Shown here in pieces: positions 53,921-62,987 of a stretch of DNA of 64,000 bases. The DNA comes from Candidatus Aminicenantota bacterium (GTDB lineage Bacteria; Acidobacteriota; Aminicenantia; UBA2199): the NCBI GenBank assembly GCA_026393835.1, contig JAPKZK010000079.1, positions 1-64,000 of the forward strand. Direction: 5' to 3'. A program made the translations under genes and the position numbers. How positions within the stretch are numbered: the stretch's first letter is position 1; each line of letters begins with the position of its first letter. The notes under the pieces were generated by a model. It saw nothing but the letters and a program-made list of their open reading frames with translations, had not been told where the DNA came from and ran no database searches.

Positions 53921-56900
53921 AACGTAAAATCTTTATATCCATTTTAGTCGCCTGGGCGCTTTTGTCCGCTGCGCTTTACATTAACAACAACCGGCAAACG
54001 AGTTCCAACGGGTCCAACCCGGGCCTGACCGGCCCGCTAATGTTTGCCCGCGGATCCGCCCAGGAATCGAAATCACCGGCCGATATCCCGGCTAAAAAAT
54101 GGCAGCAAATGATTGCCACAGATATCAATTCCCTGCAAAAGGGAAGCAAAACTGCCCAGAAAGATATTGGGGCGTCGGTATACGCCGTTGCGGTCCACCC
54201 ACAGGGCGAGACGCGGGATATCGGCGAAACCGATGAAATTGCCATTACCTTTTCCGAACCCGTAGCGCCTTTGCAAAAGGCTAATAAGATCGAAACCACC
54301 TTGATCCAGACCCTCCCTTATCTTAAAGGAGAAGGCTACTGGAAAAGCTCTACTACCTATTGCTTCCGCATCGACCAGCCCCGGAAACTGTCCACCAAAT
54401 ATAATGTCCGGTTCAGGGGCTATACCGCTTTTACCGGGAAAATCGCCGAGAAAAAAGAATGGACCTTCACCACCCCCACTATTTCCCTCACCCACTCCAA
54501 ACCCTACGAGGGGGCCAGGTGGCAGACGCTGGATCAACTGGTACTGGTCGAGTTCTCACAGGACGTAGACCCCGAACAAATTTCAAAGTTTATCAGTATT
54601 GCGACCCCCCAGGGCTCGCCGTCCTTTTCGGCCAGGTACTGCACAAAGGAAGAACGAAAACTCCTCTATTACTATACGGAAGATAACCGCTATGCCCGGC
54701 GTTGTGTGACCATTAGTCCCAATGAACCCTATCCCCAGGCAGCGGATATCCAGGTAAAATTCCTGTCCGGCCTCCCTGCCCTGGAAGGCAACGTGGGCAT
54801 GACAGGTGAGCGGGTAGTGAGCTTCCGCACCTATGAAATATTCCGCATCCTCAAGGTGGATAGCGCATTTGCACCGGACAAGGGCATTGAAATCGCTTTT
54901 TCAAACCCCGTGCCCCTTAAACACTGCTTCAATAGAATTTCTTTTTCACCGCCCGTGACTATCGATAAAAGCGGCGATTGGAATTCCGATTACATTACCG
55001 TCATGGGCAAATTCATCCCGGGTACGACTTACACCCTGACATTCCCCGCCGACCTGAGAGACCAATTCGTGAATAAACTGGGCGCAGAAAAAAAATATAC
55101 CATTAAATGCCTGGATTATAATCCTTTCCTCTCTCCCCCCAATTACACGCACTTTGTTTTAGAGAATTACCTGGACCTGGATATCCCCATCGAAGTAATC
55201 AACGTATTCGAAACGCCGGTCTATTATAAAGCGCTGGAGGTGCAGGAATTACGGAATTTATACCAGGACGATTGGAGCGGTTTGAACCCGCATAAAATGG
55301 ACCTGGGCGCCTGCACTCAATACAACTGGAATATCCCGGTCAAAAAAAATATCGGGGCTGTGCTGGGATTCAACCTCAATCTTATCGGCGCCAACTACCC
55401 GGGTTATTACTATATCAACTTTGCCAATTCCACGTCGGAATCTAACGCCGATCATATCTTCCAGTTAACCGACGTCGCCATGGTGGCCAAATACAGCCCT
55501 ACCCAGATTTTCCTCGTGCCCTTTAATATGAAAACCGGCGACCTCGTACCGAATCTAACCTTTAAAATCGAGAATTTTAACCCCAAAAACGGCACAGGTC
55601 TGGGGGAAGTTAAAAGCAATAAAGACGGCATCGCCATCTACCAGCCCCCTACATCCGTACTGGAAAATAACAACCTCCAGGATTGCTTCGTATTCTCAGA
55701 ACCGCGTAAAAGTTTTATCTGGGGCAAAAAATACGAAATGCTGGAGATGTGGAATTTCACCGACCGCGCCAATTTCAACTACAATTACGATCCCCAATAC
55801 TATTACAACCACTTGCTGGCTTTCACGGACAAGTACCTCTACAAAGAAGGGCAAACAGTAAAATTCAAAGGTATCTTGAGGCAGGTAGTGGGCGGGCCCA
55901 TGCAAATTCCCAACGTCAAACAAATCGACGTGGAGGTATTCGATTCCCGGGGCCAATCCATTAATAAACTGGAAATTCCCGGCGCTAAAGTAACCCCCTA
56001 CGGTTCTTTTGCCGATGAATTTACCCTCCCGGAAAGCACCCCCACGGGTTTTTACCGGGTTGATTTCAATGTCCAATTGGACAAATCGACATTTAAGAAA
56101 AGCATCAACTTTTCCGTGCAAGAATACAAACCCTCTAAGTTTGAAGTAAAACTCGCGTTCGATCAACAGAGCCTGGTCTCCGGTCAGGCCTTCAGCGGGA
56201 CCGTTAATGGGCGCTATTTGTTCGGGACCCCCATGAAACAGGCCCAGGGCAATTGCACCTGGACCACCGAATATATCTATTTCACACCGGAAGGCTGGGA
56301 CGGCTACTCCTTCGGCTCTTACGAATCCACATCGAAGCAAACTATTTATCAAGAAGATTTCACCCTGGACGACGAGGGAAATTTCAAATTTGAAAGGGAC
56401 CCATTGACCATAACGGGAAAAAATTCAGTGTCCCTCAGCGTTTACGGCGAGGTGATGGATAAAGACAACAACCGCATCGCCACAAGCAAATCCATGGTAC
56501 TCCACCGCGGCCAATACTATATCGGGGTAAAAAGCGGCTCTTACTTTTTCCAGCAGGGCAAACCGGGAAAACTGCAAGTGGTAACCGTTAACCCGGAAGG
56601 CAAAGCCTTCAAGAACACCACCCTGGATATGAAAATCACCCGCGAAGAGTGGAAATCCTTCCAACAAAAAGATGTCTCCGGGGCTTTACGTTGGGAATGG
56701 AAAAAATCCGTGGAAGATGTATTGAAAGAGACTGTCTCTCTCCCCAACGGGACCTTTGAAAAACAATACAGCTTTGCTAAACCCGGGTATTACATTGTAG
56801 AACTCCAGGGCGAAGACAAATTAAAAAACACCATTACCACCACCGGGTATTTCTACGTCACCGGTTCAGGGTACATATCCTGGGGCGTGAACGAAGGCCG

Positions 56901-59646
56901 CACCATCGACATCGTAACCGACAAACAAAAATACAAACCGGGTGAAAACATCGAAGTGTTGATTAAGTCGCCCTTTGAAACATCCACCGCGCTAATCACC
57001 GTGGAACGGGAACGGGTCATGTGGTCGAAAGTAGTTCGCCTGCAAGGCAACGCCGGTACGGTCCAGGTTCCCGTACTAAAAGAATTCATGCCCAATGCCT
57101 ATATTAATGTGATTATTCTAAAAGAAAGAAGCGGCGTGACCTTCGATGAAAAAGGCAACGATACCGGGAAACCGGAATTCTATGCCGGCTACAAGCAGGT
57201 GGATATCGACGCCGGCGAAATGAAATTAAACGTTGAAATAAGCGCCAACCAGGCGTCCTATGAACCGGGAAACGACGTACAATTGGATATCATGGTAAAA
57301 GACCCCAAAGGCGCGCCGGTGAAAGCGGAGTTATGCATTTCCGTAGTGGACAAAGGGGTATTGAACCTGGTGGGCTACCAATTGCCCAATCCCTTCGATT
57401 TTTTCTGGGCCAACCGGCAACTGGATGTAAAGACCGTATCCACGTTAAATGATGTACTGGGACGCCGGAAGTACGGCGAGAAAGGCGAGAACCCGGGCGG
57501 CGACGGCGGCGGTTCTATTTTCGGCAGCGTGGTGGTGCGTAAGAATTTCAAAGAAAGCGCCTACTACACCGCTTTTATCGTCACCGATAACAAAGGAAAA
57601 GCCAGAGTGTCGTTTAAACTGCCGGACAATTTAACCACCTTTAAAGCCATGGTGGCCGGGGGCAGCGCCAACCACCTGTTCGGCAGCGGCGGCAAGGATA
57701 TCCTGGTAAAGAAAAACCTGATCCTGAAACCCGCGCTCCCGGACTTTTCAAGGCCCATGGACGCCTTTTCCGCCGGCGTTACCGTCACCAACAATTCCGA
57801 GAAGAGTTTGAAAGTGGCTGTCCAGGTAAGCTGCGAAAACATCCAGCGCGAAAAAGGCGACCCGGATGTTAAAAAAATCAATCTGACCCCGGGCGAAACC
57901 CAGCCGGTATGGTATCGCTTTAATGTGACTTCGACGGCGCCGGCGAAATTGACTTTCAAAGCCGCTGCGGACCGATTTACCGATGGCCTTTACGAGGAAA
58001 TCCCGGTGCGCGTGCCCCAGTTTACCGAAGCCGCTGCCAATTTCGGTAGGGTAGAGGCCGCGCCGGTAACCGAACAAATCATCGTGCCCACCGGGACGCT
58101 GCGGTCCCTGGATAAAGTTGAAATCACCCTGGCTTCCTCCGCCATGGTGGGAGTGAAACGGAATTTCGACCTTCTCCAGGAATACCCTTACGACTGCCTG
58201 GAACAGCGGATATCCAAACAATACCCGCTGGTGGGCGCCGGGGAATTCCTGTTGACTTACAAGCTTCTGGATATGAGCAAGCAGGATATCGATAAGCGTG
58301 TCGAGGACCTTTTGAAGATCATGCCGCAGTACCAGGCCGGCGGGTTTAAATATTACCCCGATTGCATTTTCCCCTGTCCATATCTCACCTGCTACGCCGT
58401 GGAGTTTATCCTGGACGCCCGCGCCAAAGGATATTCCATCGATCCGAAAATGTTACTTGACGCCGAAGAATACCTGAAAAGCGTGGCCAATAGGACGGTG
58501 AATTCCAAATATCCATATTCCAATAATGTGTGGTTCCTGGTGCAGTCGTATGCCGTCTATGCCCTGAGCAAGGATAATATCTTAATGAAAGATGCGGTCA
58601 ATAATCTTTTCGAAGTAAGAGACCGTATTCCTTTCTCAGGGTTGGCGTACCTGGTGAAAGCGTTGGACCTGAAAAACGATTTGCCCACCTACATGCAGCC
58701 GGTACTGGCCAAAACCATGATTAACAAAATGAAAGACGAACCCACCATGACCCATTTCGAAAACATCGAAGATAATACCTGGTGGTGGATCCACGAAAGT
58801 AATGTTAAAACCACGGCCAATGTGTTGGAAACCTTTTTAACCGTTTACGGGAAATTCCCCTACGCGGAAAAGATCGCCCGCTGGCTCACCACCGCCACCA
58901 ATCAAAAACGGTGGTTGTCCACGCAGGACCATATCCGGTTGTTTATGGCTTTTGAGAAGTACTACCGGGTATTTGAAAAGGAGACCCCGAATTTCGTGGC
59001 CGAAGTTTTGTTCAACGGTTTATCCAAAGTAAAGGAGAATTTCTCCAGCCGTGAACTGACTGCCCGTACCAGCGAGGTAATGCTCAGTGGATATAAACCC
59101 AACGATAAAATCGAAGCAACCTTTAAAAAAGAAGGAACAGGAATGCTTTATTACCTGCTGCGGTTGAAATATTATCCCATGGGCGAGGTTGAAGCCATCG
59201 ATCGCGGGTTTAAAGTGGAAAAAGTCTATAAGAAATTGGATGGTAAGACAGTGACGGATAATATCTTTAAACCCGGGGAGAAATACATCGTGGAAGTGAC
59301 GGTGGATACCAAAATGGAGCATCCGTTCGTGATGTTGGATGATCCTATGCCGGCGGGTTTGAAAGTAGTGAATCCTAATTTTCAGACGGGTTCGCAATTG
59401 GATTTGGAGAAGACCACGCGGGACAATGATTGGGATGCTTATTGGGGTAAATTCTACCGGAGCGAGGTATATTTCGACAGGGTGCAGGTGTTTGCCGATT
59501 ACTTGAGTCGGGGTAAGCATGTATGGAAGTACCTGGTGATTGCCACCAATGAGGGTACGTATGCCGTGCCCAATACCGTGGTATGTGAGATGTATAATTT
59601 TGAAGTTTTCGGGAGGAATGATAATAGGAGTGTGCAGGTTAAATAA
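53917..59646 (+). CDS. yfhM: Alpha-2-macroglobulin family protein (YfhM-like)
   Basis: The start at MKRKIF (53,917) has AAGGGGG upstream and overlaps the stop of a short frame. An N-terminal hydrophobic segment (IFISILVAWALLSAALYI) anchors or exports the protein; there is no lipobox Cys, unlike E. coli YfhM. A series of macroglobulin domains follows, with the ANA-type block (AYYTAFIVTDNKGKARVSFKLP). The thioester motif CLEQ is intact (YPYDCLEQRISKQYP, about residue 1,427), followed by the helical thioester domain and a receptor-like C-terminus. It is thought to trap foreign proteases in the periplasm. The gene for PBP1C follows after 72 bases, the usual pairing. 1,909 residues is longer than the E. 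coli protein. Confidence 0.94.
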   Translation: MKRKIFISILVAWALLSAALYINNNRQTSSNGSNPGLTGPLMFARGSAQESKSPADIPAKKWQQMIATDINSLQKGSKTAQKDIGASVYAVAVHPQGETRDIGETDEIAITFSEPVAPLQKANKIETTLIQTLPYLKGEGYWKSSTTYCFRIDQPRKLSTKYNVRFRGYTAFTGKIAEKKEWTFTTPTISLTHSKPYEGARWQTLDQLVLVEFSQDVDPEQISKFISIATPQGSPSFSARYCTKEERKLLYYYTEDNRYARRCVTISPNEPYPQAADIQVKFLSGLPALEGNVGMTGERVVSFRTYEIFRILKVDSAFAPDKGIEIAFSNPVPLKHCFNRISFSPPVTIDKSGDWNSDYITVMGKFIPGTTYTLTFPADLRDQFVNKLGAEKKYTIKCLDYNPFLSPPNYTHFVLENYLDLDIPIEVINVFETPVYYKALEVQELRNLYQDDWSGLNPHKMDLGACTQYNWNIPVKKNIGAVLGFNLNLIGANYPGYYYINFANSTSESNADHIFQLTDVAMVAKYSPTQIFLVPFNMKTGDLVPNLTFKIENFNPKNGTGLGEVKSNKDGIAIYQPPTSVLENNNLQDCFVFSEPRKSFIWGKKYEMLEMWNFTDRANFNYNYDPQYYYNHLLAFTDKYLYKEGQTVKFKGILRQVVGGPMQIPNVKQIDVEVFDSRGQSINKLEIPGAKVTPYGSFADEFTLPESTPTGFYRVDFNVQLDKSTFKKSINFSVQEYKPSKFEVKLAFDQQSLVSGQAFSGTVNGRYLFGTPMKQAQGNCTWTTEYIYFTPEGWDGYSFGSYESTSKQTIYQEDFTLDDEGNFKFERDPLTITGKNSVSLSVYGEVMDKDNNRIATSKSMVLHRGQYYIGVKSGSYFFQQGKPGKLQVVTVNPEGKAFKNTTLDMKITREEWKSFQQKDVSGALRWEWKKSVEDVLKETVSLPNGTFEKQYSFAKPGYYIVELQGEDKLKNTITTTGYFYVTGSGYISWGVNEGRTIDIVTDKQKYKPGENIEVLIKSPFETSTALITVERERVMWSKVVRLQGNAGTVQVPVLKEFMPNAYINVIILKERSGVTFDEKGNDTGKPEFYAGYKQVDIDAGEMKLNVEISANQASYEPGNDVQLDIMVKDPKGAPVKAELCISVVDKGVLNLVGYQLPNPFDFFWANRQLDVKTVSTLNDVLGRRKYGEKGENPGGDGGGSIFGSVVVRKNFKESAYYTAFIVTDNKGKARVSFKLPDNLTTFKAMVAGGSANHLFGSGGKDILVKKNLILKPALPDFSRPMDAFSAGVTVTNNSEKSLKVAVQVSCENIQREKGDPDVKKINLTPGETQPVWYRFNVTSTAPAKLTFKAAADRFTDGLYEEIPVRVPQFTEAAANFGRVEAAPVTEQIIVPTGTLRSLDKVEITLASSAMVGVKRNFDLLQEYPYDCLEQRISKQYPLVGAGEFLLTYKLLDMSKQDIDKRVEDLLKIMPQYQAGGFKYYPDCIFPCPYLTCYAVEFILDARAKGYSIDPKMLLDAEEYLKSVANRTVNSKYPYSNNVWFLVQSYAVYALSKDNILMKDAVNNLFEVRDRIPFSGLAYLVKALDLKNDLPTYMQPVLAKTMINKMKDEPTMTHFENIEDNTWWWIHESNVKTTANVLETFLTVYGKFPYAEKIARWLTTATNQKRWLSTQDHIRLFMAFEKYYRVFEKETPNFVAEVLFNGLSKVKENFSSRELTARTSEVMLSGYKPNDKIEATFKKEGTGMLYYLLRLKYYPMGEVEAIDRGFKVEKVYKKLDGKTVTDNIFKPGEKYIVEVTVDTKMEHPFVMLDDPMPAGLKVVNPNFQTGSQLDLEKTTRDNDWDAYWGKFYRSEVYFDRVQVFADYLSRGKHVWKYLVIATNEGTYAVPNTVVCEMYNFEVFGRNDNRSVQVK

Positions 59647-59667
59647 TAAAAGTTTTTGGTGGTCCAG

Positions 59668-59706
59668 GCCCCTTTTTTCAAAAAGGGGCTTGGCCGCCGG
59701 AGGCAC
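59668..59706 (+). repeat. Hairpin plus GCCGCCGGAGGCA element between A2M and pbpC
   Basis: GCCCCTTTTT and AAAAAGGGGC form a perfect ten-base stem with a two-base loop (59,668-59,689), followed by TTGGCCGCCGGAGGCAC. The tail matches that of the element at 35,845-35,860. It could reduce transcription from the upstream gene into pbpC. Confidence 0.75.
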
Positions 59707-59718
59707 AATAAAATAACC

Positions 59719-61956
59719 ATGACAAAAACCAAAAAACGCTTAATCATTACCGGCTCCATTTTAATCATCATTATTCTAATCACCATTATTTACTTTGCCA
59801 CATTCGACCCCGCAGACTTCCAAAACACCCCTTACTCCACCACCTATTACGACCGCAGCGGGAAACCCCTGCGCACCTACTTTTCCACCGACGAAACCTA
59901 CGTCAGACCCTGCCGCTTATCCGAAGTTTCCCCCCACTTCCTGCGGGCAATCGTATTGATCGAAGATAAACAGTTTTACCAACACAAAGGCGTCGTACTC
60001 TCATCCCTTTTCCGGGCAACGTGGCAAAACATCAAAGACCGGCGGATCGTTTCCGGCGGTTCCACCATAACCATGCAGCTCGCCAAACTCCTCTACCGCC
60101 ACCAAAGCCGGAACATATTCAACAAAATCTCCGAAATCTTCTCCGCCCTCAAATTCGAAATGCACGTATCCAAACCCGAAATACTGGAAGCCTATATCAA
60201 TCATCTCCCCTTCGGGAACATGATTTATGGAGTAAACCAAGCGTCATGGTATTATTACGGGAAAGCCCCTTCGCAATTATCGTTAAACCAGGCCATCTAC
60301 CTCGCCCTGATCCCCAAATCGCCTTCCCAATATAACCCCGCCCGCCACCTTCCTGTACTGGAAAAACAGTGGAAGAACGTTTTAGAAATATTCAAGAACA
60401 ACAATCACATATCCATCGACGAATACCGGCGCGCCGCCAGCGAAGGAATTCAATTTCAAATGAACCAACCCACTTTCCTGGCCCCCCATTTCATCGAATT
60501 AGTAAAAGAAAGATTCAAAGGCAGGCAAATCCCCGAGCAGGTACACACCACTCTCGATTTAGATATCCAAAAAGAGATCGAGGGCCTGATCCGGGAGCAC
60601 CTGGTAAGGTTGAATACATACAATGTCAATTCCGCGGCGGCCGTAATTATCGACAATCAAACCCACCAGGTGATTGGGTTTGTCGGTTCGCCCGATTATT
60701 TTAACGACAAGAACGCCGGGAACGTGAACCTGGCCACCGCGCTTCGGCAGCCCGGTTCCACGTTGAAGCCCTTTGTCTATGCCCTGGCCCTGGAGACCGG
60801 CTATACCCCCGCCGACATCTTGCCGGATATCAAGTTTCCATCAAAAGGCGGATTTTTCCCCCAGAACCATGACGGGAAGGAGCATGGACCCATGAGGTTC
60901 CGCGTCGCCCTGGCCTGTTCCTATAATATCCCGGCCTTTTACCTGGCCATGAAACTCAGCCCCGGCCAGGTCATCGAAAAATTACAGCAAGCCGGTTTTT
61001 CCTATCTCAAATCCGACTCCGGGTTTTACGGCGAGACCATCGCGCTCGGTTCCGGGGAAGTCAAGTTGCTGGACCTGGTGGCCGCCTATTCCGCATTTGC
61101 CAATAAAGGCGTCGTCTATTCGCCCGCATTTATTAAAGGGGAGTTTATTTCTGAGACCCGGTTATTCGACGAAACCGCCGCATTTTTAACCTGGGATATA
61201 TTGTCGGACCCATCCGCCCGGTTCCCGTCTTTCGGTTACGAATCATCCATGAACTTACCGTTTCCCGTGGCCATCAAAACCGGGACATCCAAGGGGTTCC
61301 GCGACAAATGGGCCGTGGGCGTTAATTCCCAATATACCGTGGGCGTATGGATCGGGAACCCCGCCGGGGAAGACATGCAGGACACCTCGCGGGTGGGCAA
61401 TGCGCCCACCATTTTAAGGGATATCTTTTTGGCCCTTCAGAAAGATTGGACCAAAGGGACCGTCGAAGCGCCGCCGGGGGTGGTGAAAAAAAGAATATGC
61501 GCGTTATCCGGCGAATTAGTTTCAGGAAATTGCCCGGACACAGTGGATGAATATTTCGATGCCCGGAATTTGCCGCATACGACATGTACCTGGCATATAC
61601 GGGAAAATGGCCGGATCAAGGTCAATTACCCCGAATTGTACAAAGAGTGGGCGTACCGGAACAATCCCGGCGGCATGATCGGCATAGCCCCTGTGAAAGA
61701 GAAACGAATATCCTTCCCGCAGCAGGGGGATTACTTTTATATATCGGATGCCGTATCCAGGGGGGCGCAGCAGATTACTTTCGAAGTAATGGGATTTGCT
61801 GACGGCGAGGCCGTCGATTATTACGTGGATGGCAAGTTGTACCGGCGTGAAGTTTTTCCCCGCTTTCCTTTCTGGCAGTTGCAGAGGGGGGATCATACTT
61901 TAACCGTAAAAGTCGGCGACCGGGAAATCGGCGCCGTCAAATTCATCGTAAGGTAA
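59719..61956 (+). CDS. pbpC: Penicillin-binding protein 1C, bifunctional
   Basis: The start at MTKTKKRLIITG (59,719) places a membrane anchor at the N-terminus (IITGSILIIIILITIIYFA). The GT51 transglycosylase has IVLIEDKQFYQHKGV and GGSTITMQLAKLLY; the transpeptidase has SxxK in QPGSTLKPF (about residue 347), SYN (about 401) and KTG in IKTGTSKGFRDKWAVG (about 520). A C-terminal BiPBP_C domain (about 660-745) and a CALSGELVSGNCP insert are typical of PBP1C rather than PBP1A/B. It builds and crosslinks peptidoglycan at the outer face of the inner membrane. No Shine-Dalgarno sequence is obvious at the usual spacing. Confidence 0.95.
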   Translation: MTKTKKRLIITGSILIIIILITIIYFATFDPADFQNTPYSTTYYDRSGKPLRTYFSTDETYVRPCRLSEVSPHFLRAIVLIEDKQFYQHKGVVLSSLFRATWQNIKDRRIVSGGSTITMQLAKLLYRHQSRNIFNKISEIFSALKFEMHVSKPEILEAYINHLPFGNMIYGVNQASWYYYGKAPSQLSLNQAIYLALIPKSPSQYNPARHLPVLEKQWKNVLEIFKNNNHISIDEYRRAASEGIQFQMNQPTFLAPHFIELVKERFKGRQIPEQVHTTLDLDIQKEIEGLIREHLVRLNTYNVNSAAAVIIDNQTHQVIGFVGSPDYFNDKNAGNVNLATALRQPGSTLKPFVYALALETGYTPADILPDIKFPSKGGFFPQNHDGKEHGPMRFRVALACSYNIPAFYLAMKLSPGQVIEKLQQAGFSYLKSDSGFYGETIALGSGEVKLLDLVAAYSAFANKGVVYSPAFIKGEFISETRLFDETAAFLTWDILSDPSARFPSFGYESSMNLPFPVAIKTGTSKGFRDKWAVGVNSQYTVGVWIGNPAGEDMQDTSRVGNAPTILRDIFLALQKDWTKGTVEAPPGVVKKRICALSGELVSGNCPDTVDEYFDARNLPHTTCTWHIRENGRIKVNYPELYKEWAYRNNPGGMIGIAPVKEKRISFPQQGDYFYISDAVSRGAQQITFEVMGFADGEAVDYYVDGKLYRREVFPRFPFWQLQRGDHTLTVKVGDREIGAVKFIVR

Positions 61957-61978
61957 GGGCGGCCACATAGGGCCGCCC
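61957..61978. terminator. Hairpin between convergent pbpC and the TPR-like gene
   Basis: GGGCGGCC and GGCCGCCC pair perfectly across a six-base loop, directly after the pbpC stop. It resembles the GTAGGG-type palindromes (preceded by GTAAGGG). No T-run follows, so termination activity is uncertain. Confidence 0.55.
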
Positions 61979-62005
61979 AATTCTGTTAACTCTTCCCGAC
62001 TTTTA

Positions 62006-62818
62006 CTATTTCTTCTTTTTCGCTATTTTTGCCAGGTAATCATCGGCGCTTTTTTTATAAGCCCCGAAATAGTAAGCTTCATCGTTGGTGGGGGGATTGT
62101 CCCGTACAATGGAAAATTCCTTTTCCGCCAACTCCCACTCCTTGTCATTAAAGTAAAGCAACCCGGCAAAATAATGCGAATACAAAGTCGCATTGTCCTT
62201 TTCAATACCCTTTTTAAAATATTTCAACGCTTTACTGTCGCTGCCCACCGGCCAGGGGGCCACGAAGTAGAGTTTTCCCAGGAAGCGATAGCCCATTGCC
62301 CCCTTGAACTTATCATCCAATTTTATCAGTTGGTTGGCCAGGTCTTTAAAGTTCCCGGCGGCCCCTTTAAAAATAGCTTTTACTACCCCAAAACTCGCGG
62401 AGTAATAAGCATAAGCGCGCAGGGCCGACGCAACCACCTCTTTGCTACCGGGCTTCAATTTATAGGCCTTTTGGGCTAAATCATTGGCAGTTTTACCCAG
62501 GTCTTTGAGCAGCGGCTTGTATTCGTCTTTTTCTTCCATGAAACCCGCTGTTTTAATGTCCAGGATGCATACATACGCATCGGCCAGCTTATAAAGCACC
62601 TCAACGTTGTTAGGGTCATCTTTCAACAATAACTCATACCCCTTAATCGCTTTCTCGCAATTTTCCACGGTTTTCGCAACCATTAAGGCGTCAACATCGG
62701 CCAGCGTCTGTTTGACCGGTTCCGACCCAGGTTCCTGCCCTATCACCGGGACGCCCAAAAACCAACCGAACAACAGAAAAACTACAACCAATAGTATTTT
62801 TTTTCCATTTTGTCTCAT
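62006..62818 (-). CDS. Secreted TPR-like protein
   Basis: A 270-residue protein with a signal peptide (KILLVVVFLLFGWFLGVPVIG) and a helical body with TPR-type spacing (AIKGYELLLKDDPNNVEVLYKLADAY; ALKYFKKGIEKDNATLYSHYFAGLLYF). The layout recalls the TRAP-associated TatT-like helical proteins, but that is uncertain. AAAGGAGG lies five bases before the ATG. It is convergent with pbpC and divergent from the partial gene downstream. Confidence 0.8.
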   Translation of the reverse strand: MRQNGKKILLVVVFLLFGWFLGVPVIGQEPGSEPVKQTLADVDALMVAKTVENCEKAIKGYELLLKDDPNNVEVLYKLADAYVCILDIKTAGFMEEKDEYKPLLKDLGKTANDLAQKAYKLKPGSKEVVASALRAYAYYSASFGVVKAIFKGAAGNFKDLANQLIKLDDKFKGAMGYRFLGKLYFVAPWPVGSDSKALKYFKKGIEKDNATLYSHYFAGLLYFNDKEWELAEKEFSIVRDNPPTNDEAYYFGAYKKSADDYLAKIAKKKK

Positions 62819-62846
62819 AAAAACCTCCTTTAGTTTTTATCAACAG

Positions 62847-62875
62847 ATTATATAGAAATAAAAAAAATATTTCAA
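62847..62875 (-). promoter_or_regulatory. Promoter of the TPR-like gene
   Basis: On the minus strand TTGAAA, 17 bases, TATAAT, then a 28-base gap with AAAGGAGG before the ATG at 62,818. Confidence 0.75.
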
Positions 62876-62902
62876 TAAATATTTTACAAAGAAATTTTTT
62901 AT

Positions 62903-62931
62903 TTGACAAACAAGGCATTCCCGATTAAAAT
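62903..62931 (+). promoter_or_regulatory. Promoter of the partial secreted-protein gene
   Basis: TTGACA, 17 bases, TAAAAT, divergent from the promoter at 62,847-62,875. A leader of about 50 bases with GAGGAG follows. Confidence 0.75.
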
Positions 62932-62987
62932 TTATAACTCGATCATACGAGAACGCCATCACGCGATTACAAGATGAGGAGTAAGCC

